64,000 nucleotides of DNA from Streptomyces humi. GTDB lineage: Bacteria; Actinomycetota; Actinomycetes; Streptomycetales; Streptomycetaceae. This document shows positions 1 through 7,819 of this stretch, piece by piece (the stretch's first letter is position 1; each line of letters opens with the position of its first letter). Location of the stretch: the NCBI RefSeq assembly GCF_001005085.2, contig NZ_LBMU02000115.1, forward strand, positions 1 to 64,000. Reading direction: 5' to 3'. Under the pieces are notes generated by a model that was given only the letters and a program-made list of their open reading frames with translations, searched no databases and was not told the DNA's origin. The position numbers and the translations under genes are program-made.

Positions 1-80
1 GACCGACTGGCCTGCTGACCGACTGGCCTGCCGACCGACTGGCCTGCCGACCGACTGACCTGCTGACCGACTGGCCGAGC
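1..80. repeat. 16-bp tandem repeat, five copies
   Basis: Five head-to-tail units of 16 bp with consensus GACCGACTGGCCTGCY. The first four are near identical; the fifth (65-80) diverges in its last bases. The array runs to the left window edge, so its true copy number is unknown. It lies just past the 3' end of the minus-strand monooxygenase gene. There is no unique spacer, so it is not a CRISPR. Confidence 0.9.
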
Positions 81-120
81 TACGACCCGGGCTCCGCCGT
101 CTCCCCCACCCGTCTCCGTC

Positions 121-1731
121 TCAGGCGGCGACGAACCATCGGTCGAGGGCGTCGTCGAGGTCGTCTCCCTGGTGGTCCTGGTCCGCCGCCCAGGCGACGA
201 AGCCGTCGGGGCGTACGAGCAGGCCGGTCAGGTCCGGACGTGCGGGGCAGGCCACGGTCAGGACGTCCACCCGATCGGCGTGCCCCTCCGCGCGGGCCCG
301 CAGCTTGGGGTCGTCCGCGAGGTCCAGGAGCAGGGCCCGGCCGCCGTGCAACCGGTCGCCGAGCCGGCTGCCGTCGGAGAGTTCCAGGTCGGGGGCGCTC
401 CGGCCGGTCAGCGGGTGCTCGCCGGGCAGGTCGTGGTGCTGCCAGACACCGGAGATCCGCCCGACGAGGTACGTCGTCCCGGTCGTCGTCAGCGCCAGAT
501 CGGTGACCACCCGGCGCAGCGCGCGGGCGTGCCGGTCGGGCCGCATCACGGCGATCTGGGCGCGGGTCCAGTCGAGCACCCAGGCGCCGACGGGATGCCG
601 TTCGGCGGTGTAGCTGTCCAGGAGGGCGTCCGGCGCGAGCCCGCGCACCACGGCGGCGAGCTTCCAGCCGAGGTTCATGGCGTCGCCGAGCCCGAGGTTG
701 AGCCCCTGCCCGCCGAACGGCGAGTGCACGTGCGCCGCGTCCCCCGCGAGCAGCACCCGGCCCCGCCGGTAGGTGCTCGCCTGCCGGGCGTTGTCGGTGA
801 ACCGGGTCGAGGAGTGCACCTCGTGGATGGTCACCTCGTCGACGCCCGACACCCGGCGCAGGGAGGTCTGCAATTCCTCGGCGGTGATCGGCGCCGAGCG
901 GTCGGCGGGCGGCCCGTCGAACTCGACCGTGAGGATCCGGCCGGGGAAGGGGCCGTTGACGTATGTCCCCACGTCGGTGGTGTTCCAGCCGACCCCGAGC
1001 CGCTCGCTCCCGCTCATCTCGACGACCGCCTGATAGCCGGTGATCTCCGGCTCGGTCCCCGGGAAGTCGAACCCGGCGAGCTTGCGGACGGTGCTCCGCC
1101 CGCCGTCGCACCCCACCAGCCACCCGGCCCCGATCCGTGCCCCGTCGGCGAGGCGGACGACCACTCCGTCGTCGTCGGTGTCGAAGCCGGTCAGCTCCGC
1201 GCCACGGCGGACCTCGACGCCGAGCCGTTCGGCGCGTGCGCCCAGGATGCGCTCCAGGTCGGCCTGCGGGACACCGAGGCCGACGCCGTCGGCGGGGCCG
1301 ATGTCGGCGAACGCGGGGTCGGACTGGTCGAACAGGTCACCGCGCATCATGATCCCGGCGAAGTGCCCGGCGAACTTCGGGGGCGTGCGAGGTGCGCCGT
1401 CCCCCTGCCCCGCGGCCTGCTCCCCGCCCCGTTCCCCGAGGAAGGCCCGCATCCGCCACCGGTTCCTCTCCCAGGCCGCCGCGAGCTCGGGCAGCAGCCC
1501 GCGCCGGTAGAGCGCCACCGCGCCCGCCGTGTTGATCCCGCCCGCCTTGATGGTCTCGTCCACCTCGGTCAGCCGCTCCACGACCAGGACCCGCGCCCCG
1601 CCGAGCCGCAGCTCGCAGGCGAGGAAGAGCCCGACGGGCCCACCGCCGGCCACCACCACGTCGTAGTCGGTGCCGTCGCCGTTCTTGCCGTTGCCGTTCT
1701 TGCCGTTGCTCACGGCTTCTGTCGTCGTCAT
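121..1731 (-). CDS. FAD-dependent aromatic-type monooxygenase
   Basis: 536-aa flavoprotein hydroxylase of the PheA/TfdB class, expected to use NAD(P)H, O2 and FAD to hydroxylate an aromatic or polyketide-like substrate in the cytosol. After a low-complexity Asn/Gly/Lys leader the Rossmann motif GGGPVG appears near residue 30. The DG motif (GCDGG) lies mid-protein and the GD motif (AGDAAH) near residue 330, followed by the GGQGLN stretch typical of this class. A thioredoxin-like C-terminal region of about 130 residues matches the usual length. It is divergent from a TetR gene 46 bp away, which is its likely regulator. The substrate cannot be read from sequence; rifampicin- or tetracycline-inactivating relatives exist, but nothing here is specific for them. 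Confidence 0.9.
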   Translation of the reverse strand: MTTTEAVSNGKNGNGKNGDGTDYDVVVAGGGPVGLFLACELRLGGARVLVVERLTEVDETIKAGGINTAGAVALYRRGLLPELAAAWERNRWRMRAFLGERGGEQAAGQGDGAPRTPPKFAGHFAGIMMRGDLFDQSDPAFADIGPADGVGLGVPQADLERILGARAERLGVEVRRGAELTGFDTDDDGVVVRLADGARIGAGWLVGCDGGRSTVRKLAGFDFPGTEPEITGYQAVVEMSGSERLGVGWNTTDVGTYVNGPFPGRILTVEFDGPPADRSAPITAEELQTSLRRVSGVDEVTIHEVHSSTRFTDNARQASTYRRGRVLLAGDAAHVHSPFGGQGLNLGLGDAMNLGWKLAAVVRGLAPDALLDSYTAERHPVGAWVLDWTRAQIAVMRPDRHARALRRVVTDLALTTTGTTYLVGRISGVWQHHDLPGEHPLTGRSAPDLELSDGSRLGDRLHGGRALLLDLADDPKLRARAEGHADRVDVLTVACPARPDLTGLLVRPDGFVAWAADQDHQGDDLDDALDRWFVAA

Positions 1732-1777
1732 GGCTTCACTGTAGTCACTAAAAGTTTCGAGCGGCTATAGTTTTCTT
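1732..1777. promoter_or_regulatory. Divergent promoter, monooxygenase/tetR
   Basis: Only 46 bp separate the two start codons. The segment is markedly AT-rich (1750-1776) compared with its flanks and contains a partly symmetrical stretch ACTAAAAG...CTATAGTTTT. Both promoters and the TetR operator must fit here, and the GTG of the regulator is so close that a leaderless or nearly leaderless transcript is likely. Exact -10/-35 boxes could not be assigned. Confidence 0.55.
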
Positions 1778-2404
1778 GTGATCGATGACAGCAGACCGGG
1801 GGAGACCCTGCGGGAGCGCAAGAAGCGGGAGACGCGGCAGCGGATCTCGAACGTCGCGACGGTGATGTTCCGGGAGCGCGGCTTCGACCGGGTGACCGTC
1901 GCGGAGGTCGCGCGGGAGGCCGGCGTGTCCGCGATGACCGTCTTCAACTACTTCCCGCGCAAGGAGGACCTGTTCCTCGACCGCATTCCGCAGGCGGTCG
2001 AGGCCTTCGCCGGCGCGGTACGGGGGCGCGCGGCCGACGAGACCCCGCTCGCGGCGCTGCGCGGTCTCGCCTTCCGGTTCATCGACGCGGGGCATCCGCT
2101 GGGCGGCCTGGGGGAGGGCTTCGCGGGCTTCTGGTTCGTCGTCGCCGACTCGCCCGCACTGCTGGCGCGGGCGCGGGAGGGCGCCGAGGAGGTCGAGCGG
2201 GCGCTGGCCCGCGCCCTCGCCGAGGCCGGCCTCGGCGACCCGGAGCTGGTGGCGGCCGTGTTCGTCGCCGCGTACCGCTCGGTGTGTGTCGTCTCCGTGA
2301 GCCGTGAGCTCGCGGGCGAACCGTTCGAGGAGGTCGCCGTGGACCACCGGGTGCGCATGGCGGCGGCGTTCGACGCGCTGGAGCGGATGGTCCCCGGCGC
2401 GTGA
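1778..2404 (+). CDS. TetR-family regulator
   Basis: 208-aa repressor-type protein with an N-terminal TetR helix-turn-helix at about residues 15-60: a basic helix, the VAEVAREAGVS turn, then the recognition helix ending TVFNYFP. The rest is an all-helical ligand-binding domain of standard length. The GTG start at 1778 is the only initiator that keeps the whole DNA-binding domain. Its divergent position 46 bp from the FAD monooxygenase suggests it represses that gene until a small ligand, perhaps the monooxygenase substrate, binds. Confidence 0.9.
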   Translation: MIDDSRPGETLRERKKRETRQRISNVATVMFRERGFDRVTVAEVAREAGVSAMTVFNYFPRKEDLFLDRIPQAVEAFAGAVRGRAADETPLAALRGLAFRFIDAGHPLGGLGEGFAGFWFVVADSPALLARAREGAEEVERALARALAEAGLGDPELVAAVFVAAYRSVCVVSVSRELAGEPFEEVAVDHRVRMAAAFDALERMVPGA

Positions 2405-2431
2405 CCGGTGGTCCGGCTGACCGCCCTTGAC

Positions 2432-2475
2432 GGCTAACGTCGTTAGCCGTACGGTCGTGGCTAACGGCGTTAGCC
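2432..2475. promoter_or_regulatory. Two palindromic operators for the downstream TetR operon
   Basis: Two perfect 17-bp palindromes, GGCTAACG-T-CGTTAGCC (2432-2448) and GGCTAACG-G-CGTTAGCC (2459-2475), lie 27 bp apart centre to centre. They end 22 bp before the ATG at 2498. Size and symmetry fit TetR dimer sites. The nearest TetR genes are at 1778 (just upstream) and 2982 (second gene of this operon); autoregulation by the latter is the simpler reading. Confidence 0.8.
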
Positions 2476-2497
2476 GAAATGCCTTCGGGAGGCAGCC

Positions 2498-2989
2498 ATG
2501 ACCACCACGACCACCTCAGCGATCACCGCAACCACCGCGACCGCGAATGCCGCCCCCCTGGTCCGCAGTGCCGTAACCGTGGCCCGCCGTACGGCCTGGC
2601 TGGCCGGGGCGCTGTTCTGGACGGCCTTCGCCGTACTGGAGGGCGTGAACCACGGCTGGCTCGCCGGCGCCCTCGCCCTGCTCTTCCTCCTCCTCCCGGA
2701 CCTCACCTTCCTGATCGCCCTCGACGAGGCGCCCCGGATGGCGAAGGGGCAGCTGCCGCCGCGCGCGGTGCCGTACTACAACGCGATGCACCGTGCGCTG
2801 GTCCCGCTGGCGCTGCTCACGGCGTACGCGGTGCAGCCCTTCTTCTTCTGGCCCCCGGCCTTCGCCGCGCTCTGCGGCTGGCTGGCCCACATCTCGTACG
2901 ATCGCGCCTTCGGCTACGGACTGCGGACGAAAGAGGGCTTCCAGCGTGACTTCCGGCAGGACTTCCGGCAGGACCTCCAGCGTGACTGA
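2498..2989 (+). CDS. DUF4260-like membrane protein
   Basis: 163-aa protein with a Thr/Ala-rich start and three to four hydrophobic segments (about residues 33-50, 55-75, 100-120 and 120-135). The LLPDL patch and the closing ISYDRAFGYGL pattern resemble DUF4260 integral membrane proteins, whose function is unknown. The C-terminal tail repeats a Phe-Arg-Gln-Asp unit. An RBS GGAGGCA precedes the ATG. The last 8 bp overlap the next tetR gene, so the two form an operon behind the paired palindromes at 2432-2475. Confidence 0.75.
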   Translation: MTTTTTSAITATTATANAAPLVRSAVTVARRTAWLAGALFWTAFAVLEGVNHGWLAGALALLFLLLPDLTFLIALDEAPRMAKGQLPPRAVPYYNAMHRALVPLALLTAYAVQPFFFWPPAFAALCGWLAHISYDRAFGYGLRTKEGFQRDFRQDFRQDLQRD

Positions 2990-3506
2990 CGACCGGCTGA
3001 CGGCGAGGGCGCGGGAGATCGTCGCGGCGGCCAGGGAACTGCTGGAGGAGTCCGGCCCCGCCGACCTCACCATGCGCACCCTCGCCGACCGCCTCGGCAT
3101 CAAGGCCCCCTCCCTCTACAAGCACTTCCCGGACAAGCACGCCGTGGAGGTGGAACTGACCGCGCAGATGCTGGAGGAGGCGGCCGCGGCCATGGAGGCG
3201 GCCGAGTCCCGGCACCCCGGGTCCCTGGAGGCCCTGGCCGAGGCGTACCGGGCCTACGCCCTGGCCCACCCCCACCTCTACTGCCTGGCCACCGAACGCC
3301 CCCTGCCGCGCACCCGGCTGCCGGACGGCCTGGAGGCCCGGGCCGCCCTCCCGCTCCTGCGGGCCTGCGGCGGCGACCAGGACCTGGCCCGCGCCACCTG
3401 GGCGTTCGCGCACGGCATGGTCGTCCTGGAGATCCACGGCCGGTTTCCGGACGACGCCGACCTGGACGCGGCATGGAAACGAGGTGTGAGGGCGTTGCAC
3501 CCTTAG
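2982..3506 (+). CDS. TetR-family regulator, WHG-type C-terminus
   Basis: 174-aa regulator starting at a GTG that overlaps the 3' end of the membrane-protein gene by 8 bp, indicating translational coupling. The HTH occupies about residues 10-55 (the LADRLGIKAPSLYKHF stretch). The C-terminal part has an AFAHGMVVLEIHGRF stretch like the WHG-type TetR C-terminal domain. It probably controls its own operon through the two palindromes upstream. Larger in-frame starts exist inside the upstream gene but would place the protein in coding sequence already used. Confidence 0.88.
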   Translation: MTDDRLTARAREIVAAARELLEESGPADLTMRTLADRLGIKAPSLYKHFPDKHAVEVELTAQMLEEAAAAMEAAESRHPGSLEALAEAYRAYALAHPHLYCLATERPLPRTRLPDGLEARAALPLLRACGGDQDLARATWAFAHGMVVLEIHGRFPDDADLDAAWKRGVRALHP

Positions 3507-3523
3507 CGCGAGGGGGTGCGAAC

Positions 3524-4351
3524 GTGGCTGAACAGGCACGGTGGACGAGGGCGAGGCTGGGCCGCTGCGGCCCGTCACTCGACCTGCTGACGGCGAACTT
3601 CGAACGGCACACCTACGCCCCGCACGCACACGCCGAGTTCACCATCGGGGTGTGCGTCGGCGGCTCCGAGGTCATCGACTACCGGGGCGGCCACATCAGC
3701 ACCGGCCCCGGTTCCATCGTCGTCCTGGCTCCCGGCGAGATGCACACGGGCGGCCCCGCCACCGCGACCGACGGCTACGCCTACCGCGCCCTGTACGCGG
3801 ACCCGGCCCTGCTGGCGGACGGCACCCTGGACGCCGTACCGCACTTCCGGGACGCCGTCCTCGACGACCCCGAGCTGGCCGCGGTCCTGCGCCGGACCCA
3901 CGCCGAACTGGCCGCCTGCCCCGACCCGCTGGAAGCGGAGTCCCGGCTGCCCTGGCTGCTGACGGCCCTGTCCCGGCGTCACTCCACGGCCCGGCCGGCG
4001 ACGGACCGGGTCGCCGGAGCGCACGGCATCTCCCTGCTGGTCCGGGACCGCCTGGCCGACGAGCTGACCTGCCCGCCCTCGCTCGCCGACCTGGCCGCGG
4101 ACCTGGGCCTCTCCCGCTACCAACTGCTCCGGGCGTTCCGTACGACGATGGGCGTGCCGCCGTACGCCTGGCTGGCCCAGCACCGGGTGAACCGGGCCCG
4201 CGGGCTGCTGGAGGCGGGCCTGCGCCCGGCGGAGGTGGCGACTCTGGTGGGCTTCGCCGACCAGGCCCATCTGACCCGCTGGTTCCGGCGGGTGCTGGGG
4301 GTGACCCCGGCGGCGTACCGCAACAGCGTTCAAGACGCGGCACGGCGCTGA
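3524..4351 (+). CDS. AraC-family regulator
   Basis: 275-aa transcription factor. The N-terminal cupin-like sensor domain includes the HAHAEFTIGVC strand and APGEMHTG turn near residues 30-75. The C-terminal double helix-turn-helix covers about residues 170-270 (LADLAADLGLSRYQLLRAF, then VATLVGFADQAHLTRWFRR). The GTG at 3524 is preceded by GAGGGGG; an ATG at 3473 lies inside the previous gene. The following EamA exporter starts 16 bp after the stop, a common AraC-exporter pairing, so it is the likely activator of that gene. Confidence 0.88.
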   Translation: MAEQARWTRARLGRCGPSLDLLTANFERHTYAPHAHAEFTIGVCVGGSEVIDYRGGHISTGPGSIVVLAPGEMHTGGPATATDGYAYRALYADPALLADGTLDAVPHFRDAVLDDPELAAVLRRTHAELAACPDPLEAESRLPWLLTALSRRHSTARPATDRVAGAHGISLLVRDRLADELTCPPSLADLAADLGLSRYQLLRAFRTTMGVPPYAWLAQHRVNRARGLLEAGLRPAEVATLVGFADQAHLTRWFRRVLGVTPAAYRNSVQDAARR

Positions 4352-4367
4352 CCGCGAGACTCTCCCC

Positions 4368-5303
4368 ATGACTGCACGCGGCTGGCTGTTGTTCTCCCTG
4401 ATGGGAGTGGTCTGGGGCATCCCCTATCTGATGATCAAGGTGGCGGTGGACGAGGTGTCCCCGTCGATGGTGGTCTTCGCGCGCTGTGCGGTGGGAGCGC
4501 TGCTGCTCCTGCCGCTGGCGATCCGGCAGGGCGGCCTGCTGGGCACCCTGCGGGCCCACTGGCGTCCGATGCTGGCCTTCGCGTGCATCGAGATCATGGG
4601 CCCGTGGTTCACGCTCACGGACGCCGAACGGCACCTCTCCAGCTCGACGGCGGGCCTGCTGATCGCGGGCGTGCCGATCGTGGGCGTGGTGGCGGCGCGC
4701 TACTTCGGCGGTGAGCGGGAGCACCTGGGTGCCCGCCGGATCGCGGGCCTCCTGATCGGCCTGGCCGGCGTGGGTGTCCTGACCGTCCCGCACCTGACCG
4801 GCGGTGACGCCCGCTCCCTCGGCGAGGTCCTGCTCACGGTGATCGGCTACGCGACCGCACCGCTCATCGCGGCCCGCCGCCTGAAGGACGTCCCGACGCT
4901 ACAGCTGATAGCGCCGTGCCTGACCCTGGCGGCCCTGGTCTACGCCCCCGCGGCGGCGGTCACCTGGCCCTCCGCCCTCCCCTCCACGAACGCACTGCTC
5001 TCCCTCCTCGCGCTGGGCGTCCTCTGCACGGCGGTGGCCTTCGTCGCCTTCCTGGAACTCATCAAGGAGATAGGCCCGACCCGCTCGACGGTCATCACGT
5101 ACGTCAACCCGGCGGTGGCGGTGGCGGCCGGGGCACTCTTCCTGGGCGAGAGCTTCACCCCGACGATCGCCGCGTCCTTCGCGCTGATCCTGACGGGTTC
5201 CGTGCTCGCCACGATGGCCTCGGCACCGAGGAGGCCGGCCCGCCCGGTAACATGGTCGCCACGGCAGACGAGCCGGGCGGACGGCCGCGTGGAGTCCCCC
5301 TAG
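4368..5303 (+). CDS. EamA/DMT-superfamily transporter
   Basis: 311-aa integral membrane protein with about ten transmembrane helices in two EamA repeats (roughly residues 5-140 and 150-285). It is probably a drug/metabolite or amino-acid exporter, driven by proton exchange as in the family. It begins at the ATG 16 bp after the AraC gene and is likely in one transcript with it. The hydrophilic C-terminal tail is encoded by DNA that is also the 5' end of rnpB (overlap 5263-5303), so the rnpB promoter must lie within this gene. Confidence 0.88.
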   Translation: MTARGWLLFSLMGVVWGIPYLMIKVAVDEVSPSMVVFARCAVGALLLLPLAIRQGGLLGTLRAHWRPMLAFACIEIMGPWFTLTDAERHLSSSTAGLLIAGVPIVGVVAARYFGGEREHLGARRIAGLLIGLAGVGVLTVPHLTGGDARSLGEVLLTVIGYATAPLIAARRLKDVPTLQLIAPCLTLAALVYAPAAAVTWPSALPSTNALLSLLALGVLCTAVAFVAFLELIKEIGPTRSTVITYVNPAVAVAAGALFLGESFTPTIAASFALILTGSVLATMASAPRRPARPVTWSPRQTSRADGRVESP

Positions 5304-5677
5304 GGGGGCTTCCCGAGGAACGTCCGGGCTCCACAGGGCAGGGTGGTGGCTAACGGCCACCCGAGGCGACTCGCGGGACAGTGCCACAGAAAGCAAACCG
5401 CCCAGCACTTCGGTGCTGGGTAAGGGTGAAACGGTGGTGTAAGAGACCACCAGTGCCCAGGGCGACCTGGGCAGCTAGGTAAACCCCACCCGGAGCAAGG
5501 TCAAGAGGGGCCGCTGTAAAAGGCGGCCCTGCGGGGACGTTCGAGGGCTGCCCGCCCGAGCCCCCGGGTAGACCGCACGAGGCCGGTGGCAACACCGGCC
5601 CTAGATGGATGGCCGTCACCCCGACTCCCGCGAGGGACCGGGGCACAGAACCCGGCGTACAGCCCGACTCGTCTGCC
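5263..5677 (+). ncRNA. rnpB: RNase P RNA (type A)
   Basis: Catalytic RNA of RNase P, which matures tRNA 5' ends. The 5' and 3' ends pair as helix P1: 5263-5278 and 5662-5677 are complementary at 15 of 16 positions. Between them are the conserved blocks GAGGAACGTCCGGGCT, CAGAAAGCAAACCGCC, GGTAAGGGTGAAACGG, CCTAGATGGATGGCCGTC and ACAGAACCCGGCGTACAG. The length of about 410 nt fits Streptomyces. A -10-like TAACAT sits at 5248-5253 inside the upstream transporter gene. A hairpin terminator follows. Exact mature ends are inferred from P1 pairing. Confidence 0.96.
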
Positions 5678-5699
5678 GCCACCTGCGGCTTTACCTGGG

Positions 5700-5731
5700 A
5701 AAGGGCCTCTGACCTGCGTCGGAGGCCCTTT
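5700..5731 (+). terminator. rnpB terminator
   Basis: A 14-bp stem (AAAGGGCCTCTGAC against GTCGGAGGCCCTTT, one G-T wobble) with a 4-nt loop, followed by the T-containing stretch CTGATCTTTC. It starts 22 nt after the rnpB 3' end and is the obvious stop for that RNA. Confidence 0.88.
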
Positions 5732-5767
5732 CTGATCTTTCAACGGCTTGCCGCGTTAGGTGGCGGA

Positions 5768-5818
5768 AAGTCCCTCGGAAGTCCCTCGGACAGCGCTGAA
5801 AGTCCCTGAAAAGTCCCT
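5768..5818. repeat. Four phased AAGTCCCT direct repeats
   Basis: AAGTCCCT occurs at 5768, 5779, 5800 and 5811, i.e. at spacings of 11, 21 and 11 bp, so all four lie on the same helical face. The array sits between the rnpB terminator and the transposase debris. It could be a cooperative protein-binding site, for example integrase arm sites or a regulator site. The 5732-5919 stretch holds no gene. Confidence 0.7.
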
Positions 5819-5919
5819 GGAGCGGAGAGCAAACGAGGCTCCTGGCCTGGGCATTCGCGACAGCCATTGGAGCAGCACCCTGCGGTCGCAGAGCTTGGTA
5901 CGGCCTTGGCCCGATGGGA

Positions 5920-6165
5920 TTACGCGGCCTCGGTGTCGGCCGTAGTGTCAGCCCGCGCTGCCCATTCGGCGCGGGCTGCGGTGAGTCGGGGGTGCATCCT
6001 TCGAAGCTCTTCCAGCTACCCGGCCACCGTTTCGATGAACTCGGCCAGCTGGTCCATCCACTGGGCGGGCCTGGCCGGGCGTGAGGTGGAAGCACAGCAG
6101 GCGGCACTGGCCGTCTGCGGCGAGGTGGATTTCGTGCTCAGCCCGCCGACGAACGTCCGGTGGCG
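5920..6165 (-). pseudogene. Debris of transposase-like and small-protein genes
   Basis: Minus-strand coding remnants. At about 6070-6160 a GGLSTK / IHLAADGQ / HLTPGQA series resembles the middle of IS5-family DDE transposases, but the pieces lie in two frames. At 5920-6063 another frame reads WMDQLAEFIETVAG, an in-frame TAG, then LEELRRMHPRLTAARAEWAARA and a TAA stop. So at least one frameshift and one nonsense change are present. The debris abuts the truncated 5' end of the next gene. Confidence 0.6.
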
Positions 6166-6552
6166 TGGTGGGCGGGCTCGTCGGCCGGGGCCCCCCTTGT
6201 TGACGACGGAAGCCTTGACCGGTTGGAGGAGTTGTTCACCTCCGATGTTGTCTACGACCTCACCGACTTCGGCCAAGAGCCGCTGTTGGGAGTGGCTGCC
6301 ATCCGAGAAGCGGCATGGGCACTGGGAGCCGCCAACCCCGTTGCGCATCACGTCACCAACGTCGTCGTTACGGTGTCGGCAGACGGCCGGGTGCAAGTCC
6401 GATCCAAGGCGCTGGGCATCAAGGCGGACGGCTCCTGCGGTTCCGTCTCCTATGACGACACCATCGTGCGCACCGCTGACGGCTGGCGGATCAGCCGTCG
6501 CAAGATATCGCCCCGCCGCACTCCCTTGGGTGGGATGACAGAGTCCGGCTGA
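6160..6552 (+). pseudogene. NTF2/SnoaL-like protein, N-terminally truncated
   Basis: 130 residues readable from a GTG. The LEELFTSDVVYDLTDFG stretch and the later VRTADGWRISRRKI strand are typical of SnoaL-like/NTF2-fold small enzymes or ligand-binding proteins. Family members normally have about 25 more residues, including the first helix, before the LEELF segment. Here that region is replaced by sequence next to transposase debris on the opposite strand. It is therefore probably a 5'-truncated, inactive gene; the GTG is merely the first possible start. Confidence 0.65.
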
Positions 6553-6553
6553 T

Positions 6554-7388
6554 CAGGCATGTCTCGCCTGGTCCTAGCCGGTGCGGGCAAGGTTGTGCAG
6601 GCGGGCGATGCCGAGCATGGCGTGATGGACACCGTCGCCTTTGAGGCGGCAATCGCGAAGGATCTTCCAGGTCTTCATGCGTGCGAAGACGTGCTCGACA
6701 CGGGCTCGAACCTTGCGGTGAGAGGCGTTGTGCTCCTCTTTCCAAGCGGGAAGTTCGTCCTGGCCAGGCTGGCGCCGGTGCGGGATGACCAGGCCCGTAC
6801 CCCGGTATCCGCCGTCTGCGATGACAACGGCCTTGCCGACGGCGGTCTTCGCTCCGGACAGTTGCCATGCCTTGCAGTCGTTCCGGTTGCCGGGCAGAGG
6901 CCGGCCGACGGTGACGACGAGCTGGGTGTCGGTGTTGATGACGACCTGGTGGTTGGTGGAGTACCGATAGTTCTTCGACTGCTCGGCGACCGTGTGATCT
7001 CGGGTCGGGACCAGGGTGCCGTCCACGATCAGCACGGTCTCCTTGCGGAACCGTTTGCGCTTATGCAGGGCGAGTAGCGGCCCGAGATGATCGACGATCC
7101 GGGCGGCGGCCGACTTGGACACGCCGAACAATGGGCCAAGCTGTCGCAGCGTCAGGTTCGTCCGCCAGTACGCTGTGACCAACAGGACCCGGTCCTGCAG
7201 CGGCAGACTCCACGGTCGGCCCTTGCGGACCGGGTCCGCATCTTCGCGCCGCAGCGCGGTGACCAACTTGCCGAACTGCTGCGGACTCAGCCCGGTGAAC
7301 GGGGCTATCCAGGACGGTTCCGACGCCGTGATCACACCTGCCACGGCAAGATCGTTCCACTGTCGGCCAGTCGGCCGAGCCTTGCCTG
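6554..7388 (-). mobile_element. IS5-family insertion sequence
   Basis: About 835 bp carrying one transposase gene. The ends form imperfect inverted repeats: CAGGCATGTCTCG at 6554-6566 and, reverse-complemented, CAGGCAAGGCTCG at 7376-7388 (11 of 13 identical). It lies between the truncated NTF2-like gene and a DUF6221-like gene. No clear target duplication was recognised. Confidence 0.8.
6574..7335 (-). CDS. IS5-family transposase (DDE_Tnp_4 type)
   Basis: 253-aa transposase that cuts and joins the element ends. The N-terminal HTH region contains LRQLGPLFGVSKSAAARIVDHL. The DDE core shows LIVDGTLVPT (first Asp), VVIADGGYRGTG (second Asp) and RARVEHVFARMK (Glu), in the order and spacing of this family. 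I chose the GTG at 7335 (protein beginning V-I-T-A-S-E) because relatives start there; an upstream ATG at 7440 would run past the inverted repeat. It looks intact and could be active. Confidence 0.9.
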   Translation of the reverse strand: MITASEPSWIAPFTGLSPQQFGKLVTALRREDADPVRKGRPWSLPLQDRVLLVTAYWRTNLTLRQLGPLFGVSKSAAARIVDHLGPLLALHKRKRFRKETVLIVDGTLVPTRDHTVAEQSKNYRYSTNHQVVINTDTQLVVTVGRPLPGNRNDCKAWQLSGAKTAVGKAVVIADGGYRGTGLVIPHRRQPGQDELPAWKEEHNASHRKVRARVEHVFARMKTWKILRDCRLKGDGVHHAMLGIARLHNLARTG

Positions 7389-7438
7389 CACCATGGAAAT
7401 CAGAGGACCGGGCTCGGCACATCGTCGAGGATGACCCC

Positions 7439-7819
7439 ATGAGCCAAGACCTGGTGACGTTCCTCCAAGCACGGCTGGATGAAGAAGCCGAGCTGGCCCG
7501 ACGCTGCGACGGTGACGGCTGCGGGGAGTGGACCGCTCACGGGCACACGGTCGACTTCTGCCAGGGAGAGCTCCCCGGCTTCCACCCCACGATCGCCATA
7601 CATGTGGCGTTGCACGACCCGGCTCGCGTTCTGCGGGAGGTCGAAGCCAAGCGACGCGTACTCGCCCGCCATGTGCTCAGTCCGGCTGCGGGTGACCCTG
7701 AAATACCGTGGGACAACCGCGATGACTGTCAGTATGACGGCGAGACCTGGCCATGCGACGACCTGCTCGACCTCGCCTCGCCCTACGCCGATCACCCTGA
7801 CTATCCGCGTCGCCCCTAA
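7439..7819 (+). CDS. DUF6221-like protein
   Basis: 126-aa acidic cytosolic protein of unknown function. It opens with DLVTFLQARLDEEAELA, contains several His and Cys residues and ends with an ADHPDY segment, a pattern common in short Streptomyces proteins placed in DUF6221. The ATG at 7439 fits; the frame is open farther upstream but that part lies inside the insertion sequence. No operon partner is evident. Confidence 0.7.
   Translation: MSQDLVTFLQARLDEEAELARRCDGDGCGEWTAHGHTVDFCQGELPGFHPTIAIHVALHDPARVLREVEAKRRVLARHVLSPAAGDPEIPWDNRDDCQYDGETWPCDDLLDLASPYADHPDYPRRP

Noticed and set aside
1..80. Possible CRISPR array
   Set aside because: Units are contiguous without spacers and there are no cas genes.
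172..1770. 532-aa open frame on the plus strand across the monooxygenase gene
   Set aside because: Antisense shadow: the minus strand encodes a full flavoprotein with all motifs; the plus frame is His/Pro/Arg-rich without domains.
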